Translations under genes and position numbers: made by a program
Origin: Petrocella atlantisensis
GTDB taxonomy: Bacteria; Bacillota; Clostridia; Lachnospirales; Vallitaleaceae
Length of the DNA stretch: 64,000 nucleotides
Direction: 5' to 3'
Assembly (NCBI RefSeq): GCF_900538275.1
Contig: NZ_LR130778.1
Span: 2,290,001 to 2,354,000 of the forward strand
In this document: in pieces, positions 56,923 through 64,000 of the stretch
Layout of the letters: the number at the start of each line of letters is the position of its first letter
Numbering within the stretch: position 1 is the first letter of the stretch
The notes under the pieces: model-generated
What the model was told of the DNA's origin: nothing
The model's input: the letters and a program-made list of their open reading frames with translations, nothing else
Database searches by the model: none

Positions 56923-56923
56923 C

Positions 56924-57307
56924 CTATTTTTTATAGTTCTTTATACCAATGATGTACATACCTGCAATATCAACTTTAACATTTTTCTTAACCGGTAATT
57001 CTTTAAAAACTTTTTCATCACACATAAGTGTCGTAATCTTAGGACCTATTTTGGCTTTTACCAAAGGCATCTTACGTAGCTTTAAGTAAGCAGGTACCTG
57101 ATCTTGGACAACTTTTGGTAGGTTGGAGTCTTTTATGCGCATTTTTTTCTTATCAATAACGAGAATTGTTACGGTCATTTTTTGTTGATCAATCATCGCT
57201 TGCTGACCATCAGCTTTTTTTTGCATTTTCTTTCCTACAAAGTATAGGATAGCCAAAACAACGGCTACGACAGCGAGGACAATTATTAAGATTTGCCACC
57301 ATTCCAT
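56924..57307 (-). CDS. Small membrane-anchored protein, unidentified
   Basis: A 127-residue protein with one N-terminal helix (ILIIVLAVVAVVLAILYFV), a short basic stretch (GKKMQKKADGQQ) and a beta-rich domain of about 85 residues facing the cytosol (MTVTILVIDKKKMRIKDS..., KAKIGPKITTLMCDEKVF, VDIAGMYIIGIK). Similar small proteins are frequent in Firmicutes and have no known role. ATG 57307 has AGGAGGT upstream; the ATG 24 bp earlier lies before that site. Confidence 0.7.
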   Translation of the reverse strand: MEWWQILIIVLAVVAVVLAILYFVGKKMQKKADGQQAMIDQQKMTVTILVIDKKKMRIKDSNLPKVVQDQVPAYLKLRKMPLVKAKIGPKITTLMCDEKVFKELPVKKNVKVDIAGMYIIGIKNYKK

Positions 57308-57430
57308 GGGTAATACCTCCTGAACACTCATTTCTTATGATGCTTATTCGTTTCTCCTAACTTAGGGAAACTATATCCATTTTATCATGTAACTTTAAAA
57401 ATGCAAGGCAATAATATTAAAAATAGGTTT

Positions 57431-58162
57431 TTATAAGGTACAATCGCCAAATTGCTGGTATTTAGCCTTAATCTGGTCACCTATGATTGTAGCACAGTGT
57501 TTTTTTGAATCCTCGTCCCAAGTATCTAGGTCAATTGGTTCAAAAAAATGGACATATACTTTTGCAGGCTTAACATTAAAACCGTTATTCTCTAAAACCA
57601 CATCGGTACCTTTAATGGCAACAGGAACGACCTTGACGCCGGATTTGAGCGCCAACTTAAAGCTACCTTGTTTAAAAGGCAGGAATTCATCAAGGCGGCT
57701 TCGGGTGCCTTGGGGGTATATCGCCAGATTATCGCCGGATTTAAGGTTCTCGATACCTTTCAAAATGGTTTTAACCGCAGAACGGCTATCCTCTCGATCT
57801 AAGAAAAGACAACCAAACATATCCATCCACTGTTTCAGTATGGGCACCTTAGCCATTTCTTTTTTACTGACAAAAGAGAGGGGCTTATTGGCATATAGGA
57901 CAAGGGTGGGTGTATCCAAAAGACCTCGGTGGTTAGAAGCAAATAGATAATGATCCTTTGGGTCTAGATGTTCCATGCCGGTTGCAACAAAGTGAACACC
58001 GGCTAAGGACATAAGGCCCCAGGCCAGATAACGGGTATAGTAGCCGGCAATAGACATTGCCAATTTTCGATTGAATTTTCCAATCAACATACCGATGATT
58101 AAAAGCGGTAAGGAAAGTGTAAAAGAAAAGAAAAAAAATAGCAGTATAAGAATGCGTCTCAT
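57431..58162 (-). CDS. plsC: 1-acyl-sn-glycerol-3-phosphate acyltransferase
   Basis: A 243-residue PlsC-type acyltransferase that makes phosphatidic acid. An N-terminal membrane helix is followed by the four acyltransferase blocks: NHRGLLDTPTL (block I, H-x4-D), FLDREDSRSA (block II), YPQGTRSRL (block III) and VVPVAIKG (block IV). ATG 58162 lies after AAAGGTGA. Single gene on the minus strand, upstream of a region convergent with MFS. Confidence 0.92.
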   Translation of the reverse strand: MRRILILLFFFFSFTLSLPLLIIGMLIGKFNRKLAMSIAGYYTRYLAWGLMSLAGVHFVATGMEHLDPKDHYLFASNHRGLLDTPTLVLYANKPLSFVSKKEMAKVPILKQWMDMFGCLFLDREDSRSAVKTILKGIENLKSGDNLAIYPQGTRSRLDEFLPFKQGSFKLALKSGVKVVPVAIKGTDVVLENNGFNVKPAKVYVHFFEPIDLDTWDEDSKKHCATIIGDQIKAKYQQFGDCTL

Positions 58163-58244
58163 AAAATCACCTTTCATAGTAGATTGATTATAGACTTTGC
58201 ATCATTATACCACCATCTTAGACAATTTGACAAATCAGTTTGAC

Positions 58245-59762
58245 TTATCTGCCGTATAAGGTTGTTATAGCTTTAAGTCGACCACTTAGATCATGGTTCA
58301 GCATATCTTCAGTATAGCGCCATTGCCAGTTACCGCCTGCGATACCGGGAATATTCATCCTAGCAGACGAATCTAAGTTCATAACGTCCTGTAGAGGTAC
58401 TATGGCCATAACGGATACAGAACCAAAACAAGCCCGAATCATGTCCCAAACAATATGGGAAGCATCCGTATTTAAGTAACGCCGTATCTTGTCCTTGCTA
58501 GCTTCAGGTATGGTTTGATACCAACCAAGCGTTGTATCGTTGTCATGGGTTCCTGTATAACACACAGAACTTGGTACGAAGTGATGGGGTAAGAAGCCAT
58601 TTTCTTCAACGGTCTCAAAACCAAATTGTAGGATTTTCATACCTGGAAGATTAAAAGTATCTCTTAGATCTTCTACTTCCATAGTAATAACACCTAGGTC
58701 TTCTGCAATAATAGGTAAATCATGACCAAGTGCTTCCTGGAAAGCATAAAACAAATCTTTAAATGGGCCCTTACGCCACTCACCAGAAATCGCATTCGGT
58801 GCATCAAAAGGTACTGCCCAATATGCCTCAAAACCTCTAAAGTGATCGATTCTAAGAATATCTACAAGTGTTAAAGTGTATCTCACTTTTTCTACCCACC
58901 AAGCATAGTTCGTTGATTTGTGCACATCCCAGTTATAGAGGGGATTGCCCCAAAGTTGTCCTGTTTCACTGAAGTAGTCAGGTGGTACACCGGCAACTGA
59001 AGTTGGATATCCCTTTTCATCTAAGTAGAAAAGTTCTTTGTTGGCCCAAACATCTGCACTGTCAAATGCAACGAAAATAGGGGTATCACCTATGATTTCA
59101 ATACCTTTTTCATTGGCATAGGTTTTTAGTGCAAACCACTGGTCGAAGAAAATAAACTGAAGAAATTTATAGTACTTGATGGATTTGGCTAACTTGCGGG
59201 TCCAAGACTTTTTGTCCGCTTCAGTAGGGAAAGCAATAGAAGTATCCCATTTTGTCCAAACCACACCCTCATGATAATCTTTTGAGGCCATAAATAAGGC
59301 ATAATCACCAAGCCAAGCTTTTTGTTTGCTGCAAAAATTTTTGAATGCCTTGAGAAGTGTAGCATCTTCGGTAAGATCAAATTTTTCAAAGGCTTTTTCT
59401 AACAAACGATTCTTATACAAAATCACCGGACCAAAATCAACTTTGCTTGGGTCCCATGGCTTAATATCATCAATGTCCACTTTGTCTAATAAACCCATTT
59501 CATACAAGCGGTCAGGACTAATGATCAGAGGTTGTCCGGCAAAGGAAGAGAAAGATTGATAAGGTGAGTCACCATAGCCAGTCGGCCCAATAGGCAGTAC
59601 TTGCCATAACTTTTGTCCTGAAAGTTCTAAAAAATCAATAAACGCATAAGCGTTTTTACCCAAATCACCAATGCCGTAAGGACCGGGAAAAGAAGTCGGG
59701 TGCGCAATAATACCGGACTTTCTTGGATTTTTCTCCATAATGTTGACGGGTTCTGTGCCCAT
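58245..59762 (-). CDS. malQ: 4-alpha-glucanotransferase (amylomaltase)
   Basis: A 505-residue GH77 enzyme that transfers maltosyl units between glucans in the cytosol. Recognised by SGIIAHPTSFPGPYGIGDLG at the start, VAFDSADVWANKELF, the nucleophile in VDILRIDHFRGFEAYWAVP (Asp near 295), acid IIAEDLG, and YTGTHDNDTTLGWY. AGGAGG precedes ATG. It fits the alpha-glucoside system at 42-47 kb, and a similar LacI-type operator half lies 167 bp upstream. Confidence 0.96.
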   Translation of the reverse strand: MGTEPVNIMEKNPRKSGIIAHPTSFPGPYGIGDLGKNAYAFIDFLELSGQKLWQVLPIGPTGYGDSPYQSFSSFAGQPLIISPDRLYEMGLLDKVDIDDIKPWDPSKVDFGPVILYKNRLLEKAFEKFDLTEDATLLKAFKNFCSKQKAWLGDYALFMASKDYHEGVVWTKWDTSIAFPTEADKKSWTRKLAKSIKYYKFLQFIFFDQWFALKTYANEKGIEIIGDTPIFVAFDSADVWANKELFYLDEKGYPTSVAGVPPDYFSETGQLWGNPLYNWDVHKSTNYAWWVEKVRYTLTLVDILRIDHFRGFEAYWAVPFDAPNAISGEWRKGPFKDLFYAFQEALGHDLPIIAEDLGVITMEVEDLRDTFNLPGMKILQFGFETVEENGFLPHHFVPSSVCYTGTHDNDTTLGWYQTIPEASKDKIRRYLNTDASHIVWDMIRACFGSVSVMAIVPLQDVMNLDSSARMNIPGIAGGNWQWRYTEDMLNHDLSGRLKAITTLYGR

Positions 59763-60206
59763 AGGTTAATCCTCCTATTAATCATAGTGGTAGAGGTAGT
59801 ATAGTGATCATGTGCAAGACCTCTTTGTTCTACTCTAGGAAAGTCCATGCTATGTAAACTAACAAGGAAGTCTTTCCTGCCGGAACAATTTGCTTTGCAA
59901 AGCGAGGCGTAGCCTCTTTGTTCTTAGGTAAACCGTTTGCACAACTATATATACCCAACCACATTTTAATTTCAAGCACAATAATCCTACAAAAAATAAT
60001 GAAAAACTATTGTACAGTTACTTATAATCATTATACACGAAATCATGAAAAAAGGAAGGAAAAAACTACCCAAAATTCCATCAGGTCTATGGTGACAATT
60101 GCCAATGAAAAGTGCCTGTTATCAAGCGGTTAATCGGTTGAATGAGTAAGACGAATATTGTATTTTATACCGGCTTCTTTCATGAAAAAAGGAAAAAATG
60201 TAACAC
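59763..60206. other. Intergenic region upstream of malQ
   Basis: No gene. It holds the LacI-like sequence TAAACCGTTTGC (59929-59940; minus strand GCAAACGGTTTA) and short GC-rich inverted repeats such as GAGGC-gta-GCCTC (59904-59916). Nothing else recognised. Confidence 0.45.
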
Positions 60207-61661
60207 CTAAAAGGATACTCTTGATGCCTTAATCATTGTATGTTTTAGGGTGTAAAGTTCTTCAGAAAGGTCTACATAAACAATTTGAGCGTTTATCAAA
60301 CGTCTGGATTCATCCCATAACGTAGCAAGCTCCGTCTGACAATACGCTTTGATTTCAAAAGTTGTAGGGCTTTCATAGACACAGGTGCCATTTATAAAAA
60401 TTGGTACGAGAAGTTCCCTTATGGTATAAGAGTTAGGCTTCAAAGTAGAAGTTTTCCAGGTACTTATCGGATCAAATATAATAAGAGGATGGCTTTCATC
60501 ATAGTGTTCATGAACGAGAGTTACAAGATCTGCTTTGATTTTACCGGTTTCCTTATCATATATTCTGAGCACCTTCTTGTTACCTGGATCTGTCAATTTT
60601 TCATTGTTGTCCGAAAGCTTTATTTTAGGGATAACTGTATCACCGACAATCTGAGCGGATAATTTGTAAACACCGCCAAATGCAGGGCAATCACTGGAGG
60701 TTATGAGGTTGGTGCCCACACCCCACAAGGAAATCTTGGCACCTTGTAGCTTCAAATCTCTAATAAGATACTCATCAAGGTCACTCGAAGCACTAATAAT
60801 GGCTTTCTCATGCCCAGCTTGATCAAGCATCGCTCTTGCCTTTTTTGACAAGTAAGCCAAGTCACCACTATCTAAACGTATGCCATAACGCTCGGGTAGT
60901 GTACCTTGTTCCTGCAACTCATTAAACACAGTAATAGCATTAGGTAAACCTGACTTCAGGGTATCATAAGTATCTACGAGAAGAAAACAGGAGGCTTTAT
61001 ACTGATTGGCATAGGACCTGAATGCCTCCAATTCACTATCGAAATTCATGACCCAACTATGGGCCAATGTGCCTTTGACAGGTATATCAAACATTTTGCC
61101 GGCTAAAACATTTGAAGTAGCACTGCAACCCCCAATAACCGCAGCACGAGCACCATAAATTCCGGCATCCGGTCCCTGTGCACGTCTTAGACCGAACTCG
61201 ATTACCATATCATCTCCGGCTGCCCAGTTTACACGTGCTGATTTGGTGGCAATCAGACTCTGGTGGTTGATGATATTAAGGAGAGCAGTCTCAATGAGCT
61301 GTGCTTCGCAAATAGGCGCAATGACTTTCACTATCGGCTCATTTGGAAAGATAACCGTGCCTTCTAATACAGCATAAATGTCTCCGGTGAATTTGAAATG
61401 ACGTAAATAATCGAGAAAGGCTGGTTCAAAAACACCGAGAGAATCTAAATAGTGAATCGACTCTTCAGTAAATGTGAGATTATTGATATAATCAATGACC
61501 TGATCTAGGCCGGCGGCAATGGAAAAACTGCTTCCACTAGGATTACTTCTATAAAATAAATCAAAAATCGACTTTTCACCGAAACGCTCCTGAAAAAAGT
61601 AACCTTGCATCATGGTGAGTTGATAAAAGTCTGTAAGTAGGGATAAATCTTGCTGGGGCAT
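60207..61661 (-). CDS. pncB: Nicotinate phosphoribosyltransferase
   Basis: A 484-residue NAPRTase that turns nicotinate and PRPP into nicotinate mononucleotide in NAD salvage. Seen: LLTDFYQLTMMQGYF at the start, EFGLRRAQGPDAG with the catalytic region, GTLAHSWVM with the conserved His, and DSGDLAYLSKKAR for PRPP binding. ATG 61661 has AAGAGG upstream; the start 18 bp earlier is less likely. Single gene; the IS is inserted about 190 bp upstream of its start. Confidence 0.95.
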   Translation of the reverse strand: MPQQDLSLLTDFYQLTMMQGYFFQERFGEKSIFDLFYRSNPSGSSFSIAAGLDQVIDYINNLTFTEESIHYLDSLGVFEPAFLDYLRHFKFTGDIYAVLEGTVIFPNEPIVKVIAPICEAQLIETALLNIINHQSLIATKSARVNWAAGDDMVIEFGLRRAQGPDAGIYGARAAVIGGCSATSNVLAGKMFDIPVKGTLAHSWVMNFDSELEAFRSYANQYKASCFLLVDTYDTLKSGLPNAITVFNELQEQGTLPERYGIRLDSGDLAYLSKKARAMLDQAGHEKAIISASSDLDEYLIRDLKLQGAKISLWGVGTNLITSSDCPAFGGVYKLSAQIVGDTVIPKIKLSDNNEKLTDPGNKKVLRIYDKETGKIKADLVTLVHEHYDESHPLIIFDPISTWKTSTLKPNSYTIRELLVPIFINGTCVYESPTTFEIKAYCQTELATLWDESRRLINAQIVYVDLSEELYTLKHTMIKASRVSF

Positions 61662-61847
61662 ATTAACCTCTTTCCTCATCCGAAGCTAACTTCGTCGCTT
61701 TGGTATTCTTTGGGAAAGTCCTATTTTAGCTAAGCGTTATGGACCATTCCCGTTGTTCTTAATAAATCTATTTTAACCCTAACAAATAAAAATTACAATG
61801 GATGGATAGGTAATAAGGTTAGATAAAAGCTTAAAAAGATGCTAATA

Positions 61848-61856
61848 GGTCTAATG
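61848..61856. repeat. Left target-site duplication of the IS
   Basis: GGTCTAATG, identical to 63794-63802, directly abutting the left inverted repeat. Confidence 0.9.
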
Positions 61857-61964
61857 GTTAGCGTAAAGATAGTGTCGGATAAATAAAGATAAAAGAAAAA
61901 CACCAAGTTGTGATATTATAAGTTTTGCGAGAAACCAAAATATACAACGAAAGGTGTTTTTCTT

Positions 61965-63434
61965 ATGCATATTAGTATACAACAATTTATGGAGATTGGT
62001 ATCAAAAAGATTGAAAAAGTAGTAGAAAGTTTTATAAATGATGATCAAATGAATATTGGAGAGTTTGTTCTTGAGTTAGGAAAACCATTACAGGAGCTGC
62101 AACGAGAGATTATTGCAGAGACAATAGAAGGCATTGATGAGGTGTATAGAAAATCAGCATATCGAATCAATCACTACGTGGTTGAACGTGCTAGGGTCCC
62201 TAATTCATTTACAAGCACATGCGGTGAGATCAAGTACAAAAGGACTTATTTTAAGTCGAAAGAAACAGGTGAATTCATATTTCTTGCAGATAAAGCATGT
62301 GGTATTACAAAAAACATGAGAAAAAGTGAAGATGTTGTTATAGAAGCCATAAAGCATGTTGTTGACACTAGCTATAGAATCAGTGGTGAACATGCAACAC
62401 ATACAGAAGATATTATCAGTAAACAAGCGGTCATGAAAGAGGTTCATAGCTTAGAAATACCTGCATTAATACCCTTTGTAAAGAAAAAGAGACAGGTCAA
62501 AGTCCTATATATAAATGCTGATGAAGACCATGTATCCTTACAATTCAACAATAAAAAGGGAGATTTAAAAGTCGGAGAAAATGGCTATAAAAGCAACACA
62601 ATAGAGCCACGTCTAGCATGTATTTTTGAGGATGTTGAAAAAGAAAGCCAAGGAAGTAAAAGAAATAGACTAATAGGAAAACATTACTTTGCAGGCGTTT
62701 ACAAAAAGAGTGAAGACTTATGGGAAGAAGTGCTTGAGTACATAGATGCGGTTTATGATGAAGACTATTTGGAACATATCTACATCATGGGAGATGGCGC
62801 ATCGTGGATAAAATCAGGGATGGATGTGCTCGGGGCAAAGTGTTATTTTGTGCTTGATAAATTCCATTTAAACCAAGCAATTATGAGAGCTATAGGTCAT
62901 CTTGGTGATTCAGTATCAGATGCAAGAAAGGCAATCTATGACGGCATAAGATCTGAAGATAAAAAAGCAGTCAATACAGTCTTTGACATAGCCCTTGAGT
63001 ACTCAGATAGCGAGAATAGAAAAGAACAGATAAGAAGAACCAGGGTATACATAAGCAATCACTGGGAAGCCATAATAAGACCTAATCATGATGAATATGC
63101 AAGGATGGGTTGCAGTGCAGAAGGTCAAGTGAGCCACCTCCTCTCTTCAAGGTTAAGTAGCCGTCCGCTAGGATGGTCAAAGAAAGGTGTAACTAAGATG
63201 GCAAGACTTAGAGCTTATGTAGCCAATGATGGTAAAGTATGTGATTTGATTAAATACAAGCAAGAAAAACAGCACCGCATGATTCAAGATGAGATAAAAA
63301 TAGAAGTAGATAAAGAGATAAAAAGGAAACAAAAGACCTATACAGACGTTTGGAACCATCAGACAGTCGCAGGTAGTACCCGGCTAGTAGATGGTATGTA
63401 TTGTCTTACAAAGAAACTAAGGGGCATCATTTGA
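61965..63434 (+). CDS. ISLre2-family transposase (UPF0236)
   Basis: A 489-residue transposase of normal length and without interruptions. Family features: an N-terminal helical part with IDEVYRKSAYRINHYVVERARVPNSF, a zinc-knuckle-like region, the acidic core YINADEDHVSLQ, and IYIMGDGASWIKSGMDVLGAKCYFVLDKFH, which should contain catalytic aspartates of the DDE fold. Start ATG 61965 follows a weak site (CGAAAGGTG). It probably mobilises only this IS; the gene ends 56 bp before the structured repeat. Confidence 0.92.
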   Translation: MHISIQQFMEIGIKKIEKVVESFINDDQMNIGEFVLELGKPLQELQREIIAETIEGIDEVYRKSAYRINHYVVERARVPNSFTSTCGEIKYKRTYFKSKETGEFIFLADKACGITKNMRKSEDVVIEAIKHVVDTSYRISGEHATHTEDIISKQAVMKEVHSLEIPALIPFVKKKRQVKVLYINADEDHVSLQFNNKKGDLKVGENGYKSNTIEPRLACIFEDVEKESQGSKRNRLIGKHYFAGVYKKSEDLWEEVLEYIDAVYDEDYLEHIYIMGDGASWIKSGMDVLGAKCYFVLDKFHLNQAIMRAIGHLGDSVSDARKAIYDGIRSEDKKAVNTVFDIALEYSDSENRKEQIRRTRVYISNHWEAIIRPNHDEYARMGCSAEGQVSHLLSSRLSSRPLGWSKKGVTKMARLRAYVANDGKVCDLIKYKQEKQHRMIQDEIKIEVDKEIKRKQKTYTDVWNHQTVAGSTRLVDGMYCLTKKLRGII

Positions 63435-63490
63435 TCTACGTTTAGTAAAAAGACATAAGAAAAAGTGAAATCAGATGTGTAGAGGATAAA

Positions 63491-63605
63491 GTTCCTGGAA
63501 TGACTATGTTGCAAAACGCCAGAATACAAGGATGTATTCCACCTTCGTTTGATACATGGACGTATCAACGAAGGTCGTTTGCAATGTAGTCATGGAAGGG
63601 TTTTA
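63491..63605 (+). repeat. Type I-related structured repeat, copy E, inside the IS
   Basis: It shares GTTCCTGGAA and GGAAGGGTTTT with the chromosomal copies but otherwise differs. Closing stem ATGACTATGTTGCAAA / TTTGCAATGTAGTCAT (63500-63515 / 63578-63593), 16 pairs with two G-U on this strand. Hairpin 1 GAATACAAGGATGTATTC (63522-63539) has ATACAAGGATGT, which is identical to the CsrA SELEX consensus RUACARGGAUGU. Hairpin 2 (63542-63574) has loop ATGGAC on a 13-bp stem with one bulge. Confidence 0.8.
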
Positions 63606-63793
63606 GCCGACGAATTTAGATATACTAAAGTCTAGTAGCCACAATCCTAAATGGACTGGCTTTTTAAGTATGCAAAATTAATGGAAAAGGTACAATGAAT
63701 TATAAAACTATGATAAGATGGTTTTTACAGAACTCAAAATATCTCATCAGGATTTTTCTATCCTTACTTTTCCGACACTAAATTAACGCGACC

Positions 63794-63802
63794 GGTCTAA
63801 TG
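63794..63802. repeat. Right target-site duplication of the IS
   Basis: GGTCTAATG, the partner of 61848-61856. Confidence 0.9.
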
Positions 63803-63811
63803 ACTTAGCTA

Positions 63812-63839
63812 TTGTATATATGAAAGTCTATGATATAAT
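63812..63839 (+). promoter_or_regulatory. Promoter of the last gene
   Basis: TTGTAT (63812-63817), 16-bp spacer, TATAAT (63834-63839), 67 bp before the GTG start. The IS stopped only 18 bp short of it. Confidence 0.6.
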
Positions 63840-63906
63840 GAATAGGTATGTTATGTGCGAAACTTGGACTAAATGGCGATTTGTTCAAGTATAGGAGGGT
63901 TTAATC

Positions 63907-64000
63907 GTGTTAATATTGGAACGATTTATTAAAGATGCTCAGAAAAGAATGTTCATACTTATAGTATTGATGTTGATAGGTGTGGCGATACCAAGTCTGG
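63907..64000 (+). CDS. Membrane protein, N-terminal fragment
   Basis: Only 31 codons are in the window. GTG 63907 follows AGGAGGG by 7 bases. The product has a charged start (LERFIKDAQKR) and then one hydrophobic stretch (MFILIVLMLIGVAIPSL), as in a signal anchor. Function cannot be told. Confidence 0.6.
   Translation, partial: MLILERFIKDAQKRMFILIVLMLIGVAIPSL

Larger units (their letters stand above)
61857..63793 (+). mobile_element. Complete ISLre2-family insertion sequence, 1937 bp
   Basis: Bounded by imperfect terminal inverted repeats: the left 35 bases and the complement of the right 35 agree at 28 positions, with the core TAGTGTCGGA common to both. Both ends abut the 9-bp direct repeat GGTCTAATG, the duplication size known for ISLre2. 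One transposase gene fills the left two thirds; the right 360 bp are non-coding and carry the structured repeat copy E. The intact duplication suggests a fairly recent insertion. Confidence 0.92.

Noticed and set aside
59890-59920. Possible additional GGA-type repeat upstream of malQ
   Set aside because: The hairpin GAGGC-gta-GCCTC has no GGA loop and none of the shared head or tail sequence.

Overview
The window looks like chromosomal DNA of an anaerobic, low-to-moderate GC member of the Clostridia (Bacillota). This is judged from the SufCBDSU iron-sulfur cluster operon, a 2-oxoacid:ferredoxin oxidoreductase, B12-dependent MetH, DUF1858/DUF438 redox proteins, CsoR/CopA copper control, strong AGGAGG ribosome sites, many GTG/TTG starts and an ISLre2-type insertion sequence. 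I place it no lower than class with confidence. No rRNA, tRNA or CRISPR array was seen.

Layout. 1-1.6 kb: the end of a glycerate kinase gene and lrgAB. 1.6-6 kb: an accessory patch with a decayed transposase, an EamA transporter with a histidine-rich tail, a PaaX-like regulator and a CPBP protease. 6-14 kb (minus strand): korAB, metH and an HD-GYP protein. 14-20 kb: patatin-like lipase, YedK/HMCES homologue, an ArAE exporter with a Crp/Fnr regulator, DUF1858 and DUF438 redox proteins, pgsA. 20-25 kb: sufCBDSU behind a Fur-like box. 25-28 kb: copA (carrying a fused copZ) and csoR behind a consensus promoter and a CsoR-like operator. 29-35 kb: a solute-binding lipoprotein, an HD-GYP response regulator and a hybrid kinase in one operon. 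35-41 kb: an aldolase-like enzyme, prfC and a signalling group (EAL-HDOD, CheX, HDOD). 41-48 kb: an AraC regulator, a sugar ABC transporter whose first permease gene is frameshifted, a GH13 enzyme, a TudS/YbgA protein. 48-53 kb: lipoproteins, a polar amino acid ABC transporter, DegV. 53-62 kb: BioY with a BirA operator, an APC permease, an MFS protein, PlsC, MalQ, PncB. 62-63.8 kb: a complete ISLre2-family IS with a 9-bp target duplication. The window ends in the start of an unidentified membrane protein.

The most unusual content is a dispersed family of structured repeats. Type I (about 140 bp) occurs at 8829, 28617, 35880 and 53241, and a related copy lies inside the IS at 63491. Each has a long closing stem around two hairpins whose apical loops are TGGA or AGGA. 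Stem sequences differ between copies while pairing is kept. At 28.3-28.8 kb and 35.9-36.3 kb type I is joined, back to back, to a second unit (types II-III) of similar design. Nearly all wobble pairs are G-U only on the strand that carries GGA in the loops, which suggests selection on an RNA of that strand. GGA in hairpin loops is the recognition signature of CsrA/RsmA, and one loop matches the known high-affinity consensus. I propose a family of CsrA-sponge-like RNAs, partly carried by an IS. This is inference: no transcript and no csrA gene is visible here.

The genes suggest a motile, sensory anaerobe: three proteins of cyclic-di-GMP type (two HD-GYP, one degenerate EAL), a CheX phosphatase, and uptake of alpha-glucosides (ABC transporter, GH13, MalQ) that may share a LacI-type operator.
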